This document shows positions 1 through 11,720 of a stretch of DNA of 64,000 nucleotides, in pieces (position 1 is the first letter of the stretch; each line of letters starts with the position of its first letter). The translations under genes and the position numbers were made by a program. A model generated the notes under the pieces. The model ran no database searches. It saw nothing but the letters and a program-made list of their open reading frames with translations, and was not told the DNA's origin. The DNA comes from Burkholderiales bacterium. Its GTDB lineage: Bacteria > Pseudomonadota > Gammaproteobacteria > Burkholderiales > Burkholderiaceae_B. The stretch spans positions 124,001 through 188,000 of the forward strand of contig JAJTEM010000001.1 in NCBI GenBank assembly GCA_021299735.1, written 5' to 3'.

Positions 1-1845
1 GATGTAGACAAAGCATTTCGCACCGCCACCTGGGACGAAGCACTGGCCTTGGTCACAAACAGGTTCAAACACATAAAAACCAGCTACGGAAGCCATGCGC
101 TGGCGGGTTTTGGTTCAGCCAAATGCAGCAATGAAGAAGCGTATCTGTTCCAAAAACTGGTGCGCACAGGGTTCGGCAACAACAACGTGGACCACTGCAC
201 CCGCTTGTGCCATGCCTCGTCGGTTACAGCCCTGCTCGAAGGCATTGGATCGGGCGCCGTATCCAACCCAGTGATGGATGTTAACCAAGCCGAAGTGATA
301 TTCGTAATAGGCGCCAACCCCACCGTGAATCATCCAGTGGGTGCCACATGGATTAAAAATGCAGTGAAAAATGGCGCCAAACTAATTGTGGCCGATCCAA
401 GGCGCACAGACCTGGCCCGGCACGCCACCCATTTTTTGCAGTTCAAAGCCGACAGCGATGTCGCACTACTCAATGCCTTGCTGCACATCATCATCGAAGA
501 AAACCTGATCGACCCGGAATTTATAGCCAAACGCACAGAAGGTTTTGATGAAGTAAAAGCCAATGTAGCCCAGTGCACCCCCGAAGCCATGGCTCCGATT
601 TGTGGCATTCCGCCTGCCGCATTGCGCTCGGTTGCCCGCCTGTATGCAAAATCCAGCGCATCCATGATTTTATGGGGCATGGGTATTTCACAGCACACCC
701 ACGGCACCGACAATGCACGTTGCCTTATTTCTCTGGCACTAATCACCGGGCAAATTGGCCGACCCGGCACAGGCCTGCACCCCTTGCGCGGGCAAAACAA
801 TGTTCAGGGTGCGTCGGATGCTGGGCTTATACCCATGATGTACCCAGACTACCAACGGGTATGCAATCCAGAAGCACAGGCGCGGTTCCAAGCCCTGTGG
901 AACACACAGCTCAGCGCCACCCCCGGGCTCACTGTGGTGGAAACCATGAAAGCCATATTAGATGGCCAAGTAAGGGGCATGTACATACTTGGCGAAAACC
1001 CCGCCATGTCCGACCCCGATTTGAACCATGCCCGCAAGGCGCTGGCCGCACTCGATTTTTTAGTGGTGCAGGACATCTTCCTGACCGAGACTGCCACCAT
1101 GGCAGATGTAGTACTACCCGCCAGCGCATTTCCAGAAAAAACCGGCACCTTCACCAACACCGATCGCCTAGTTCAACTTGGGCAACAAGCCATCAACCCA
1201 CCCGGGCAGGCACAGCAAGACCTTTGGATTATCCAAAGTATTGCCCAAGGCCTTGGGCTGAATTGGCATTACAGCAGTGTAGAAGAGGTGTTCGATGAAA
1301 TGCGCCACGCCATGCACAGCATCGAAGGCATAACCTGGCAGCGCATGCAACGCGAACACGCCGTGGTGTACCCCTGCGCCCATGAAGGCGACCCTGGCGA
1401 GCCAGTGGTGTTTACCGACCACTTTCCGACGCCGAATGGCAAGGCTAGACTTGTACCCGCGCAATACCGCAGCGCCGCAGAAGTGCCCGACACAGAATTT
1501 CCATTTGTACTCATCACGGGGCGGCAACTGGAACATTGGCACACCGGCAGCATGACCCGTCGGGCTGGCGCGCTCAACACCATTGAACCTGAACCCACAG
1601 CATCCATACACCCTGATGATTTAAAAACCCTGGGGATTAAAGCGGGCAGCACCGTACGGCTTTCATCCCGCCGTGGCGAAGTACAACTGTTTGCCAGGGC
1701 CGACGCCGGAATACCGCCTGGACATGTATTTGTCCCCTTCTGTTACGCCGAGGCAGCAGTCAACAAACTGACCCACGCCGCTCTCGATCCTGAAAGCAAA
1801 ATCCCTGAATTTAAATATTGCTCTATTGCGGTGCACAAAAAATAG
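1..1845 (+). CDS. fdsA: Formate dehydrogenase alpha subunit, FdsA-like (5' partial)
   Basis: The frame is open from the first base, so the N-terminus, including the expected Fe-S domain, lies outside the window; about 614 residues are visible. This is the molybdopterin (bis-MGD) catalytic subunit that oxidises formate to CO2, in the soluble NAD-linked family. The motif DHCTRLCHASSV at about 196-231 places a Cys (codon 208-210) where the E. coli FdhF selenocysteine sits, the usual Mo ligand in FdsA. The C-terminal part (LITGRQLEHWHTGSMTRR, about 1505-1560, to the end) is the molydopterin dinucleotide-binding domain. In many betaproteobacteria fdsA is followed by fdsC and fdsD; here neither follows, and the next gene is an unrelated orphan 155 bases away. 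A related FdhF-type oxidoreductase is the main alternative. Confidence 0.88.
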   Translation, partial: DVDKAFRTATWDEALALVTNRFKHIKTSYGSHALAGFGSAKCSNEEAYLFQKLVRTGFGNNNVDHCTRLCHASSVTALLEGIGSGAVSNPVMDVNQAEVIFVIGANPTVNHPVGATWIKNAVKNGAKLIVADPRRTDLARHATHFLQFKADSDVALLNALLHIIIEENLIDPEFIAKRTEGFDEVKANVAQCTPEAMAPICGIPPAALRSVARLYAKSSASMILWGMGISQHTHGTDNARCLISLALITGQIGRPGTGLHPLRGQNNVQGASDAGLIPMMYPDYQRVCNPEAQARFQALWNTQLSATPGLTVVETMKAILDGQVRGMYILGENPAMSDPDLNHARKALAALDFLVVQDIFLTETATMADVVLPASAFPEKTGTFTNTDRLVQLGQQAINPPGQAQQDLWIIQSIAQGLGLNWHYSSVEEVFDEMRHAMHSIEGITWQRMQREHAVVYPCAHEGDPGEPVVFTDHFPTPNGKARLVPAQYRSAAEVPDTEFPFVLITGRQLEHWHTGSMTRRAGALNTIEPEPTASIHPDDLKTLGIKAGSTVRLSSRRGEVQLFARADAGIPPGHVFVPFCYAEAAVNKLTHAALDPESKIPEFKYCSIAVHKK

Positions 1846-2000
1846 GGAAAACCCTAGTTTTGTCAAACTTTAATGAATAAAGTGACACATAAAGAGTGAT
1901 ACCTTTTTGCCCGCTTTTGGACAAATTCACGGTTTGTGACATGTTAGGGGTCAAAGAATAAAAAAAAGTGCACCCAAATTGTGCGTTATGGAGACTAATC

Positions 2001-3875
2001 GTGTCCTTGAAAATTGAGTACTCGCCAAAGCTGATCACGCCTGAGCTTGATCGCAGCATGAAAAACAACATTGCCCGCAAGTCAGGCAATAAACATGTAA
2101 GTGGCGATACCTACAAAAAACGTAAGTTTCTGAACAAGGCACTTGACTTTGTTGCGTCAACACGCGCCATTCAAGTGGTCGGTAAAGCGCATTTTGAATC
2201 CAAACAATATGCCCAGGCCGCTATTCTACGAAAAGACTTTAAGGCCCGGGAAACCGCAGCCCAGCAACAAATCACCTTAAGCGACGAGGAGTACGACAGC
2301 GCGGTCTGGAATTCCAACGGTGTTCAAAATCGCTTGACTCGTGAAGACCATGTTCGCTACGGCGTTGAATACTACGACTACAAACTGGGCGAGGAAACCA
2401 CCCCACGTAACCGGTGGGCCCTGCGGTTCTCTAAAGTCAGTCATACTTTGCATGGTTTGTGTGAAATCAATGCAGCCCCAACCGGCATGAGCTACAACAC
2501 CTTTCGCAATTTAGGCACAAGTGGCGTTGACGACAAAAGCACCAAAAACAAAGTCATGATGTTTGGTCTTTTGGGTTTTATCGGCGTAGGTACCACCGAA
2601 CTGTTGAATCGGATAAAAGGTCTTTCAAACAGCAGCGCCACATGGTTGGGTCAAAGCGTTGTTGGTTTACTCGTCGCTTTTCCGGTCGCTTCTTCCGCCT
2701 TGGGATTACTGGGCTTTTGCACTGGTATGGCCAGTCAAATGTGTATTCAAAAACAAAACGTAAACACCAGGCAAAAAGAACTGCTATCCAAGGGCATCAG
2801 CGAAAACCTTCAAAAAATACTCTCCCAACTCAAATCAATCAAAGACAAACCCGAACTAATCCAGGTCATGGCCAAAGCCATGCAAGGCAAGTTTCACATT
2901 CAGAAGAAAATCAAATCTGACAGTCTTGACCATGAGGGTGTACCCATCATTTTAAGAAATGCGCTTGCAGCAATCGATCTGAGCAAAAGCGATATAGAGA
3001 ACATGGAGGCGCTAAAGGATAGCTTGGGTGAATACATGCAGGTTGAAAAACCGCAAGGGAACGATGCCACACGCTGGAAACGCTACTGTTATGCCAAAGC
3101 AGTAACCGCCAAGGAAAGCCACTACGTGGCGCTGGCAAGCACAGTTGACCACATGGAAGTTAGCTATCGTCACGCACCAGAACTAAAAGATGCACGGCGT
3201 TATACCGAAGAAGTTCTTGCACCAAAACTCCATAATTTTATTCTTAGAACCATGGCGTACCCGGCAACTTTAATCGACTATGTTGCCGATACCAAAATTG
3301 CGCCTACCTTGCGGAAATGGGCAACGCCTGAATACCAAAAAAAACAGGCAAGTAAACTGAGTGATCCGGCCAGGGCCTCAGAGAACTGTTTCCGCGGCCA
3401 GTACATGGCTAAGAATATTCACCAATACGGCCCGGTTACACAATCATTAATAAAAATATCCGAAGGCATGCGGTTATTGAACATGAATGTGGTCTTGGCA
3501 TCCAACGCAAACCTGTCTCGAGTATTCAACAACATGGCTCTTGGCATACACGGTACATTGGGTACAGGCCCAGCTTCGCGTTCCATGTGCAACAGTGTGG
3601 GGCGCTTTTTTGGTGGTGCATTGTTGGCAGTTATTTTCGGTACCTTTATTCCAGTAGCTGCAGACGCCACAGGTCACCCTTCCACAATCAGTACCAACGG
3701 AAAACTTCCCGTGGATTTTTCCATGACCAATATTGGTATTTTGATGTTCTTGTTGTCCACTCCCACCTTGCTTGTTGAAGGCCTCGCACAAGTTGCAGCC
3801 AGGCTAGAGGGTTGGAACGGCAACATAATCAAAACTGCTCCACCAGGTGTTCGTACATTTCAATTTGCGCGCTGA
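2001..3875 (+). CDS. Orphan 624-residue membrane-associated protein
   Basis: I do not recognise a family. The GTG at 2001 is preferred because TGGAGA (1989-1994) lies just upstream; the frame also allows a GTG at 1968. The protein is basic and Lys/Thr-rich at the N-terminus. It has two hydrophobic stretches at about residues 186-205 and 215-245 and another pair at about 534-555 and 577-600, separated by a long hydrophilic, probably helical middle. There is no signal peptide and no obvious catalytic motif. It sits alone between fdsA and a marR operon, each more than 120 bases away, so it is probably monocistronic. Two hydrophobic hairpins around a soluble core would fit a membrane-inserting or secreted effector-like protein, but that is a guess. 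The long intact frame supports a real gene. Confidence 0.7.
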   Translation: MSLKIEYSPKLITPELDRSMKNNIARKSGNKHVSGDTYKKRKFLNKALDFVASTRAIQVVGKAHFESKQYAQAAILRKDFKARETAAQQQITLSDEEYDSAVWNSNGVQNRLTREDHVRYGVEYYDYKLGEETTPRNRWALRFSKVSHTLHGLCEINAAPTGMSYNTFRNLGTSGVDDKSTKNKVMMFGLLGFIGVGTTELLNRIKGLSNSSATWLGQSVVGLLVAFPVASSALGLLGFCTGMASQMCIQKQNVNTRQKELLSKGISENLQKILSQLKSIKDKPELIQVMAKAMQGKFHIQKKIKSDSLDHEGVPIILRNALAAIDLSKSDIENMEALKDSLGEYMQVEKPQGNDATRWKRYCYAKAVTAKESHYVALASTVDHMEVSYRHAPELKDARRYTEEVLAPKLHNFILRTMAYPATLIDYVADTKIAPTLRKWATPEYQKKQASKLSDPARASENCFRGQYMAKNIHQYGPVTQSLIKISEGMRLLNMNVVLASNANLSRVFNNMALGIHGTLGTGPASRSMCNSVGRFFGGALLAVIFGTFIPVAADATGHPSTISTNGKLPVDFSMTNIGILMFLLSTPTLLVEGLAQVAARLEGWNGNIIKTAPPGVRTFQFAR

Positions 3876-3922
3876 ACTGCCAGATTTACCGCACTAAACA
3901 GCCCTGATTTTTAATTCATGCA

Positions 3923-3946
3923 AATTATTACATGTGCGTAATAATT
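3923..3946. promoter_or_regulatory. Palindrome 1, candidate MarR operator
   Basis: A perfect inverted repeat: AATTATTAC, six bases, GTAATAATT. It shares the TTAC...GTAA half-site with the palindrome 17 bases downstream. Both lie directly before the marR-type gene, so autoregulation is the simplest reading. Confidence 0.65.
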
Positions 3947-3962
3947 GACGTGGTAATTTTAT

Positions 3963-3994
3963 TTCCATATATTACGTATGCGTAATATATGGAA
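3963..3994. promoter_or_regulatory. Palindrome 2, candidate MarR operator covering the ribosome binding site
   Basis: Fourteen-base arms (TTCCATATATTACG and CGTAATATATGGAA) around a four-base loop TATG, with perfect complementarity. The right arm ends in GGAA, five bases before the ATG at 4000. A bound repressor would cover the start region, and the same sequence in RNA would form a hairpin hiding the ribosome binding site. Confidence 0.7.
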
Positions 3995-3999
3995 CACAC

Positions 4000-4437
4000 A
4001 TGGATCGTCGTCTTTTTTTCATGCTCAATCGCGCCCGCGCTGTGCTTTATCGCTACGCTGACAAAGGCGTTGAAGAAGCCATCGGTGTGCCAGCTGCGCA
4101 AGTCAGTTTGTTGTTTGCCCTGGATAAACTTCCACAAGCCTCTATGCAGCAACTTGGTGAAGCACTCGGTTTAAACAACTCCGCGATGACAGGCCTGGTA
4201 CAGCGCATGAAAACCAACAAACTGATCGAACGGGTAGTTTCACAAGAAGATGCCCGAGTGGCCCACCTGCGAATGACCAGCAAAGGTCGAGACAAAATGA
4301 ATGCAGCCAAGCCTCTGTTGAGCAGTTTGAATAAACAACTGATCGAAGGTTTTAGTACCGATGAAATCAACACCGTACTGAAATTTTTAAACACAGTACA
4401 TGCACGCTTCTCGCAAACCACAGGAGACACAGAATGA
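4000..4437 (+). CDS. MarR-family transcriptional regulator
   Basis: A 145-residue winged-helix repressor of usual MarR length. The recognition helix region is MQQLGEALGLNNSAMTGLVQ (about residues 48-67), followed by the wing (SQEDARVAHLRMTSKGR). MarR proteins bind palindromes as dimers and are usually released by small aromatic ligands or oxidation. Two perfect palindromes sit immediately upstream, which strongly suggests autoregulation. The stop overlaps the start of the next gene (ATGA at 4434-4437), so it is translationally coupled to two hotdog-fold proteins that are its likely regulatory targets. The ligand is unknown. Confidence 0.9.
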   Translation: MDRRLFFMLNRARAVLYRYADKGVEEAIGVPAAQVSLLFALDKLPQASMQQLGEALGLNNSAMTGLVQRMKTNKLIERVVSQEDARVAHLRMTSKGRDKMNAAKPLLSSLNKQLIEGFSTDEINTVLKFLNTVHARFSQTTGDTE

Positions 4438-4850
4438 ATACCACTCGTCTGGCCCAAATGCTGGCCAGCAGTCCTTTTTTTCAATTCGCCAGACTGGGCA
4501 CAGTCAACAAAAACTCCGAAGAACATCTTCAACTTGGTTTTGATTCTGTTCTGAAAAATCACATTGGCACTTTGCATGCCGGCTCTCTTTTTACAGTGGC
4601 ACAAGCCGATGCACAGGCAAAGTTGCTACACACTCTTGAACAACAGAACAGCAAATGGAAAATTGCTGCATACACCAGCGAAATTGTTTATAAGCGACCA
4701 GCCAAAGGACCGGTTTGGGTTAACACAGCCACGCCGCAAATTGATTTGGAAAATGCGCTGGCACACACCGTCAGCACATTGAATAACGAGGCAGATGAAT
4801 CACTGGCTGAACTTTATATTCAATTCAAACTGTCTCAAGGGGAACAATAA
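4434..4850 (+). CDS. Hotdog-fold thioesterase-like protein
   Basis: A 138-residue protein with the hotdog/PaaI or DUF4442-like signature HIGTLHAGSLFTVAQA at about residues 43-58, in which a small residue plus acidic/amide helix normally forms the acyl-CoA thioesterase active site. The family hydrolyses or binds acyl-CoA or acyl-ACP thioesters in the cytosol. It overlaps marR by four bases and the next gene by one (TAATG), so the three form a tight operon. Substrate cannot be inferred. It is distinct in sequence from the second hotdog protein downstream, so the pair may act as a heteromer. Confidence 0.75.
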   Translation: MNTTRLAQMLASSPFFQFARLGTVNKNSEEHLQLGFDSVLKNHIGTLHAGSLFTVAQADAQAKLLHTLEQQNSKWKIAAYTSEIVYKRPAKGPVWVNTATPQIDLENALAHTVSTLNNEADESLAELYIQFKLSQGEQ

Positions 4851-5317
4851 TGCTGGACTCGCTATTAACCCTAATCATGCGGCCCTTGGTCAAAATGCAA
4901 ATGGACGGAAAAGTGCCTTTTGCCAAAGCCTGTGGTGTCCGCTTAAACAGCATTGGAAACGGTATAGCTCAATGCGACATGGCAGAAAAACCAGAGTTGC
5001 TTGACAGCACTGGCAAGATTGCCGACGGCGCGTTGTTCACCCTTGCAGAAACTTGTTCTGGTGCAGCCATGGCTGGTGGGTTCGCCTCAGTAATTCTTGG
5101 TGTCAGGCCCGTTGCGGCTCAAGTTGAATTTGAAGTGCTGCACCCTGCGCTAGGCACATTGCAAGCTCATGCCAAAGTTGCACAGGCCATTTCGCCGTTA
5201 AAACAGACACTTCGCAGTGCTGGCAAAATTAATTTTCCGGTTGAAGTGGAGGTTAGCAACGCATGCGGACAAGCTGTTGCCCGCATGCGGGTAACCTGGA
5301 ATTTAAAGAAAAACTAA
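4850..5317 (+). CDS. Second hotdog-fold (PaaI-type) thioesterase-like protein
   Basis: A 155-residue protein of the PaaI/YdiI hotdog type: IADGALFTLAETCSGAAMAG (about residues 60-79) corresponds to the central helix with its acidic residue, and the following strands (VAAQVEFEVLHPA) are typical of the fold. It is the last gene of the marR operon and starts inside the stop codon of the preceding gene. It is likely an acyl-CoA thioesterase, possibly detoxifying aromatic or medium-chain acyl-CoA; the MarR neighbour supports an inducible role. No strong terminator is visible between it and the convergent gyrB end. Confidence 0.78.
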   Translation: MLDSLLTLIMRPLVKMQMDGKVPFAKACGVRLNSIGNGIAQCDMAEKPELLDSTGKIADGALFTLAETCSGAAMAGGFASVILGVRPVAAQVEFEVLHPALGTLQAHAKVAQAISPLKQTLRSAGKINFPVEVEVSNACGQAVARMRVTWNLKKN

Positions 5318-5437
5318 ATACGCAGATTTAATGTACTGCGCTCAGATGCTTCAGGCTTTTATACGCTAGCACGCTGGCCAGCAACATCAATACAGCACCA
5401 TCGAATTCTGCGCCAGTTTCTGCCAACGCAGATGTTC

Positions 5438-9090
<3,653 letters not shown>

Positions 9091-9134
9091 TTAATATTTC
9101 CTTATAGGATTAGTTAATAGAGTTCATTCAATTC

Positions 9135-9143
9135 TGTGGATAA
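9135..9143 (-). promoter_or_regulatory. DnaA box 1
   Basis: A perfect consensus 9-mer (TTATCCACA on the minus strand) in the dnaA-dnaN intergenic region, 45 bases from the dnaN start. Confidence 0.8.
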
Positions 9144-9221
9144 CTCTATTTTTCCGTTTGAATTTATATTCTTAGGTTCTTTTAAAATTGGTGTAGAACT
9201 TCCGGGACTCAATCTGCATAC

Positions 9222-9230
9222 TGTGGATAA
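9222..9230 (-). promoter_or_regulatory. DnaA box 2
   Basis: A perfect consensus 9-mer in the same orientation as box 1, beyond an AT-rich tract. Confidence 0.8.
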
Positions 9231-9261
9231 CTTTTTCCGGCTTTTTTTGGTTCTTTTTTTC

Positions 9262-9270
9262 TGTGGATAA
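9262..9270 (-). promoter_or_regulatory. DnaA box 3
   Basis: A perfect consensus 9-mer. It lies exactly 40 bases (close to four helical turns) from box 2, with T-rich sequence between them. Confidence 0.8.
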
Positions 9271-9300
9271 CTCGCGTTGTTGTGCACGGTTGCTACACAG

Positions 9301-9309
9301 TTATCCACA
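9301..9309 (+). promoter_or_regulatory. DnaA box 4
   Basis: A perfect TTATCCACA in the opposite orientation to boxes 1-3, eight bases from the dnaA stop codon. Confidence 0.8.
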
Positions 9310-9317
9310 ATTCTAAA

Positions 9318-10712
9318 TCAACCCTTCAACGTTTGGTCCAGAACATGCAGCGCATGGTTCAACTCTGAGGATTGGTTTCGCAATTCCGATATTTTGTTCA
9401 CCGCATGTAAAACAGTGGTGTGGTCTCTTCCACCAAACAGCTCACCAATTTCCACGTAGCTTTTCTCGGTTAATTCCTTGGCCAAATACATCGCGACTTG
9501 TCGAGGCAGCACAATTTGCGCCTGCCTACGCTTTGAAAACATGTCGGCAACCTTGATTTTGTAATAGTCGGCCACTGTTTTTTGAATACTTTCAACCGAT
9601 ACTTGCCCATGGTGCACTGAAATCATGTCTCGCAGGGCTTCACGCACCAAGTCCATGGTTACTGGTTTGTTGTGAAAACTGGCAAACGCCATGATTCGTC
9701 GCAAAGCGCCCTCAAGCTCTCGAATGTTGCTGCGCATGTGCTTGGCCACGAAAAAGGCCACATCTTCGGAAAACAATATTTTCTGTTGTTCCGCTTTCTT
9801 CAACAAAATGGCCACACGCATTTCGAGTTCGGGTGGTTCAATGGCCACGGTCAATCCGCTGTTGAAACGCGAAATCAACCGATCATCCATACCTTGAATG
9901 TCTTTGGGATAGGTGTCGCTGGTGATGATAATTTGCTTTTTGGCAGCAATCAGCTGCTCAAAAGCATAGAAAAATTCTTCTTGCGTGCGGCTTTTTCCAC
10001 CGAAAAACTGAATATCGTCAATCAGCAACAGGTCGAGCGAATAGTAAGAGCGTTTGAACTCCTCGAAAGCCTTTTTTTGATAGGCCTTGACTACATCGCT
10101 TACATATTGCTCAGCGTGAATGTAGCGAATTTGTGTATTGGGGTTCTGTTCCAACAGGCGGTTACCGATGGAATGAATCAAGTGGGTTTTGCCCAAGCCC
10201 ACTCCACCGTACAAAAACAGCGGGTTGTAGCTTACACCCGGGTTGGAAGCCACCTGCTCTGCAGCAGCCCTGGCGAGCTGGTTGGCGCGGCCTGATACAA
10301 AATTGGAAAAGCAAAGGTCGCGATTCAAACGGCTGCGTTCGTAGACCGTGGCGGCAATTTCATCGCGTTTTACAGCGGCAACTTTGGGCGCGCCTTGGGA
10401 GACCGCTTCACTGTTGTTTTTGGGCGTTGCAGGCGGTGGGGCGGCGGTCAGCGGGCTTGCCTGTTTTGCTGCCACCTGCCATTGAATTGCCATGTCACAA
10501 CCAAAAAACTCAGTTGCCAGTTCATTAAATCGGCCACCATAGTTGTTCAACACCCAATCCAGTTTGAAGCGGTTGGGCGCTGCCATGCTGAGACTGGCTG
10601 TGTTTTCATCAAATTCAACCACAGTAAGTGGTTCGATCCACAGTTTGATCTGTTGGGCTGGAATTTCCTTCCGAAGCGCTTCAACACAGTGGTTCCAGAA
10701 TTGATCAATCAC
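9318..10712 (-). CDS. dnaA: Chromosomal replication initiator DnaA
   Basis: An AAA+ ATPase that binds DnaA boxes and opens oriC. Domain I begins [16 protein letters not shown] and domain III has Walker [13 protein letters not shown] and Walker [10 protein letters not shown]. Domain IV carries the DNA-binding signature [12 protein letters not shown] near the C-terminus. The frame is open up to a GTG at 10820, but homologues begin at the FW..C helix. I therefore chose the GTG at 10712 (464 residues), noting an AAGG 11 bases upstream. The extra 36 codons include a promoter-like TACAAT on the minus strand (10778-10773), which also favours the shorter form. The gene is transcribed divergently from rpmH. 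Confidence 0.95.
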   Translation of the reverse strand: MIDQFWNHCVEALRKEIPAQQIKLWIEPLTVVEFDENTASLSMAAPNRFKLDWVLNNYGGRFNELATEFFGCDMAIQWQVAAKQASPLTAAPPPATPKNNSEAVSQGAPKVAAVKRDEIAATVYERSRLNRDLCFSNFVSGRANQLARAAAEQVASNPGVSYNPLFLYGGVGLGKTHLIHSIGNRLLEQNPNTQIRYIHAEQYVSDVVKAYQKKAFEEFKRSYYSLDLLLIDDIQFFGGKSRTQEEFFYAFEQLIAAKKQIIITSDTYPKDIQGMDDRLISRFNSGLTVAIEPPELEMRVAILLKKAEQQKILFSEDVAFFVAKHMRSNIRELEGALRRIMAFASFHNKPVTMDLVREALRDMISVHHGQVSVESIQKTVADYYKIKVADMFSKRRQAQIVLPRQVAMYLAKELTEKSYVEIGELFGGRDHTTVLHAVNKISELRNQSSELNHALHVLDQTLKG

Positions 10713-10772
10713 GTTATGAACAGCCTTATTTTTCGGATGAACTGCTTTGCAGGAATTAAAACTTAGCTCTCC

Positions 10773-10778
10773 ATTGTA
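10773..10778 (-). promoter_or_regulatory. Tentative -10 element for dnaA
   Basis: TACAAT on the minus strand, about 60 bases upstream of the chosen dnaA start. No convincing -35 lies at the right distance (ACTCAA or CACTCA), so this is weak. Confidence 0.3.
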
Positions 10779-10862
10779 TCCAAACCCCCACGGATTGAGT
10801 GAGTGATCAGCCGCCTTCACGCGAACTTGCAGATTTTTCTAGGTTTTTCTCCAATTTGCCTC

Positions 10863-10868
10863 TATAAT
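10863..10868 (+). promoter_or_regulatory. Probable -10 element for rpmH
   Basis: A perfect TATAAT lies 125 bases upstream of rpmH in the dnaA-rpmH divergent spacer. No good -35 is seen 16-18 bases upstream. The rest of the spacer (10869-10992) contains no DnaA box that I can find. Confidence 0.45.
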
Positions 10869-10992
10869 TTTGGGTTCCCTTGGCGTGAGCTTCGATCTCC
10901 GTGGGCTTCGTTTAACATGCCAAGCCAAGGGCCAAATTAGTTTGAACCCATTTTTCGCCAAATTTTAAGCCCATGTGGGCCAGAGGCTTGTC

Positions 10993-11127
10993 ATGAAACG
11001 CACTTATCAACCTTCTAAAGTTCGCCGTCAAAGAACACACGGCTTTTTGGTACGTTCACGCACCCGTGGTGGTCGCGCTGTATTGCGCGCACGTCGCGCC
11101 AAAGGCCGTGCACGTTTGTCAGTTTAA
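10993..11127 (+). CDS. rpmH: 50S ribosomal protein L34
   Basis: A 44-codon gene beginning [18 protein letters not shown] and ending ARLSV, the invariant L34 pattern: very basic, usual length, a structural component of the large ribosomal subunit. It starts the classic rpmH-rnpA-yidD-yidC-mnmE run and is divergent from dnaA. The spacing of 47 bases to rnpA suggests co-transcription. Confidence 0.98.
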   Translation: MKRTYQPSKVRRQRTHGFLVRSRTRGGRAVLRARRAKGRARLSV

Positions 11128-11174
11128 GTCTGGCGCATTAAGCCTGGCGCACTGAGCATTCTGAACTGTACAGG

Positions 11175-11699
11175 GTGGGTTCCGGGTCGCATGCAAAAAA
11201 AATAACTCGATCTGAAACATTTGGTGGCCTGTTGAAAACCAGGCCCGTGGCTAAAACAGATCGGTTGATGTTGCACGCATTATTTGAACCAAGCCCTCCA
11301 CAGTTCGGAATACTGATTCCCAAGCGCTTGGCCAAAAGGGCAGTGGATCGAAATACCCTTAAACGTTTGATCCGCCATGCCTGCCAGGAAGCACTTGGTA
11401 ACTATCAAGGCAAATTTTTGGTTCGCCTTAGCAAGCCAGTGTGTGCAGTAGGTCATTCAGATCGAGCAGCGTGGTGGACAGAACTCCAGCAACTTTTCAA
11501 CGATCTCCTCTTTTCCCGCCTTCGTGCCGTTTTTACCCCAGTTGCTCGGAATATGCTCTCGAAGCAGTTAAAATTCATGGCGCATGGAAAGGTGCAGCCT
11601 TGTCTTTTGGCCGCATTTGCCGATGCAATCCCTGGAATGCCGGCGGTTTGGACCCAGTTCCTGAAACAAGCCGTACCAACCATAACTCTTAGTCATTAA
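11175..11699 (+). CDS. rnpA: Ribonuclease P protein component with unusual C-terminal open extension
   Basis: RnpA binds the M1 RNA and helps 5' tRNA maturation. The family signature is [16 protein letters not shown] (RNR motif) preceded by [12 protein letters not shown]. The first candidate start is a GTG at 11175 with a poor ribosome binding site. The recognisable RnpA domain ends near [13 protein letters not shown] (about residue 110), yet the frame stays open to a stop at 11697, giving 174 residues instead of the usual 110-140. The extra tail is read in a different frame across the complete yidD gene, so it may be a natural C-terminal extension, or the result of a lost stop codon or an indel. 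The assignment is sure; the C-terminus is not. Confidence 0.85.
   Translation: MGSGSHAKKITRSETFGGLLKTRPVAKTDRLMLHALFEPSPPQFGILIPKRLAKRAVDRNTLKRLIRHACQEALGNYQGKFLVRLSKPVCAVGHSDRAAWWTELQQLFNDLLFSRLRAVFTPVARNMLSKQLKFMAHGKVQPCLLAAFADAIPGMPAVWTQFLKQAVPTITLSH
11441..11692 (+). CDS. yidD: Membrane protein insertion efficiency factor YidD (nested in rnpA frame)
   Basis: The segment [20 protein letters not shown], then [16 protein letters not shown] and [16 protein letters not shown], is the whole conserved YidD core, with its cysteines, at the expected place between rnpA and yidC. The frame opens at 11432 just after a TAG, and the GTG at 11441 is the first start; GTGs at 11471 and 11474 are alternatives. 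The usual N-terminal amphipathic helix and YQ..ISP motif are not recognisable; instead a Ser/Arg-rich stretch precedes SPLFPP. Either the N-terminus has diverged or an indel shifts it relative to the rnpA frame. The product acts at the inner membrane to help YidC-dependent insertion. Confidence 0.75.
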   Translation: MCSRSFRSSSVVDRTPATFQRSPLFPPSCRFYPSCSEYALEAVKIHGAWKGAALSFGRICRCNPWNAGGLDPVPETSRTNHNS

Positions 11700-11720
11700 G
11701 ATTAGCAATTAAGGATTTAA

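Larger units (their letters stand above)
9091..9317. other. oriC: Candidate replication origin (oriC) between dnaA and dnaN
   Basis: This 227-base gene-free stretch holds four perfect 9-mer DnaA boxes: TGTGGATAA at 9135-9143, 9222-9230 and 9262-9270, and TTATCCACA in the opposite orientation at 9301-9309. Between the first two boxes lies an AT-rich tract (about 9144-9190), and T-runs follow the second, suitable as a DNA unwinding element. Placement inside dnaA-dnaN, the flanking gyrB and the nearby parABS support an origin. The mnmG region has no comparable box cluster. Confidence 0.75.

Noticed and set aside
573..1298. 241-codon frame inside fdsA
   Set aside because: Other-frame shadow of the formate dehydrogenase; Cys/His/Arg-rich, without a family pattern.
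9672..10295. 207-codon frame opposite dnaA
   Set aside because: Antisense shadow of the AAA+ domain of DnaA.
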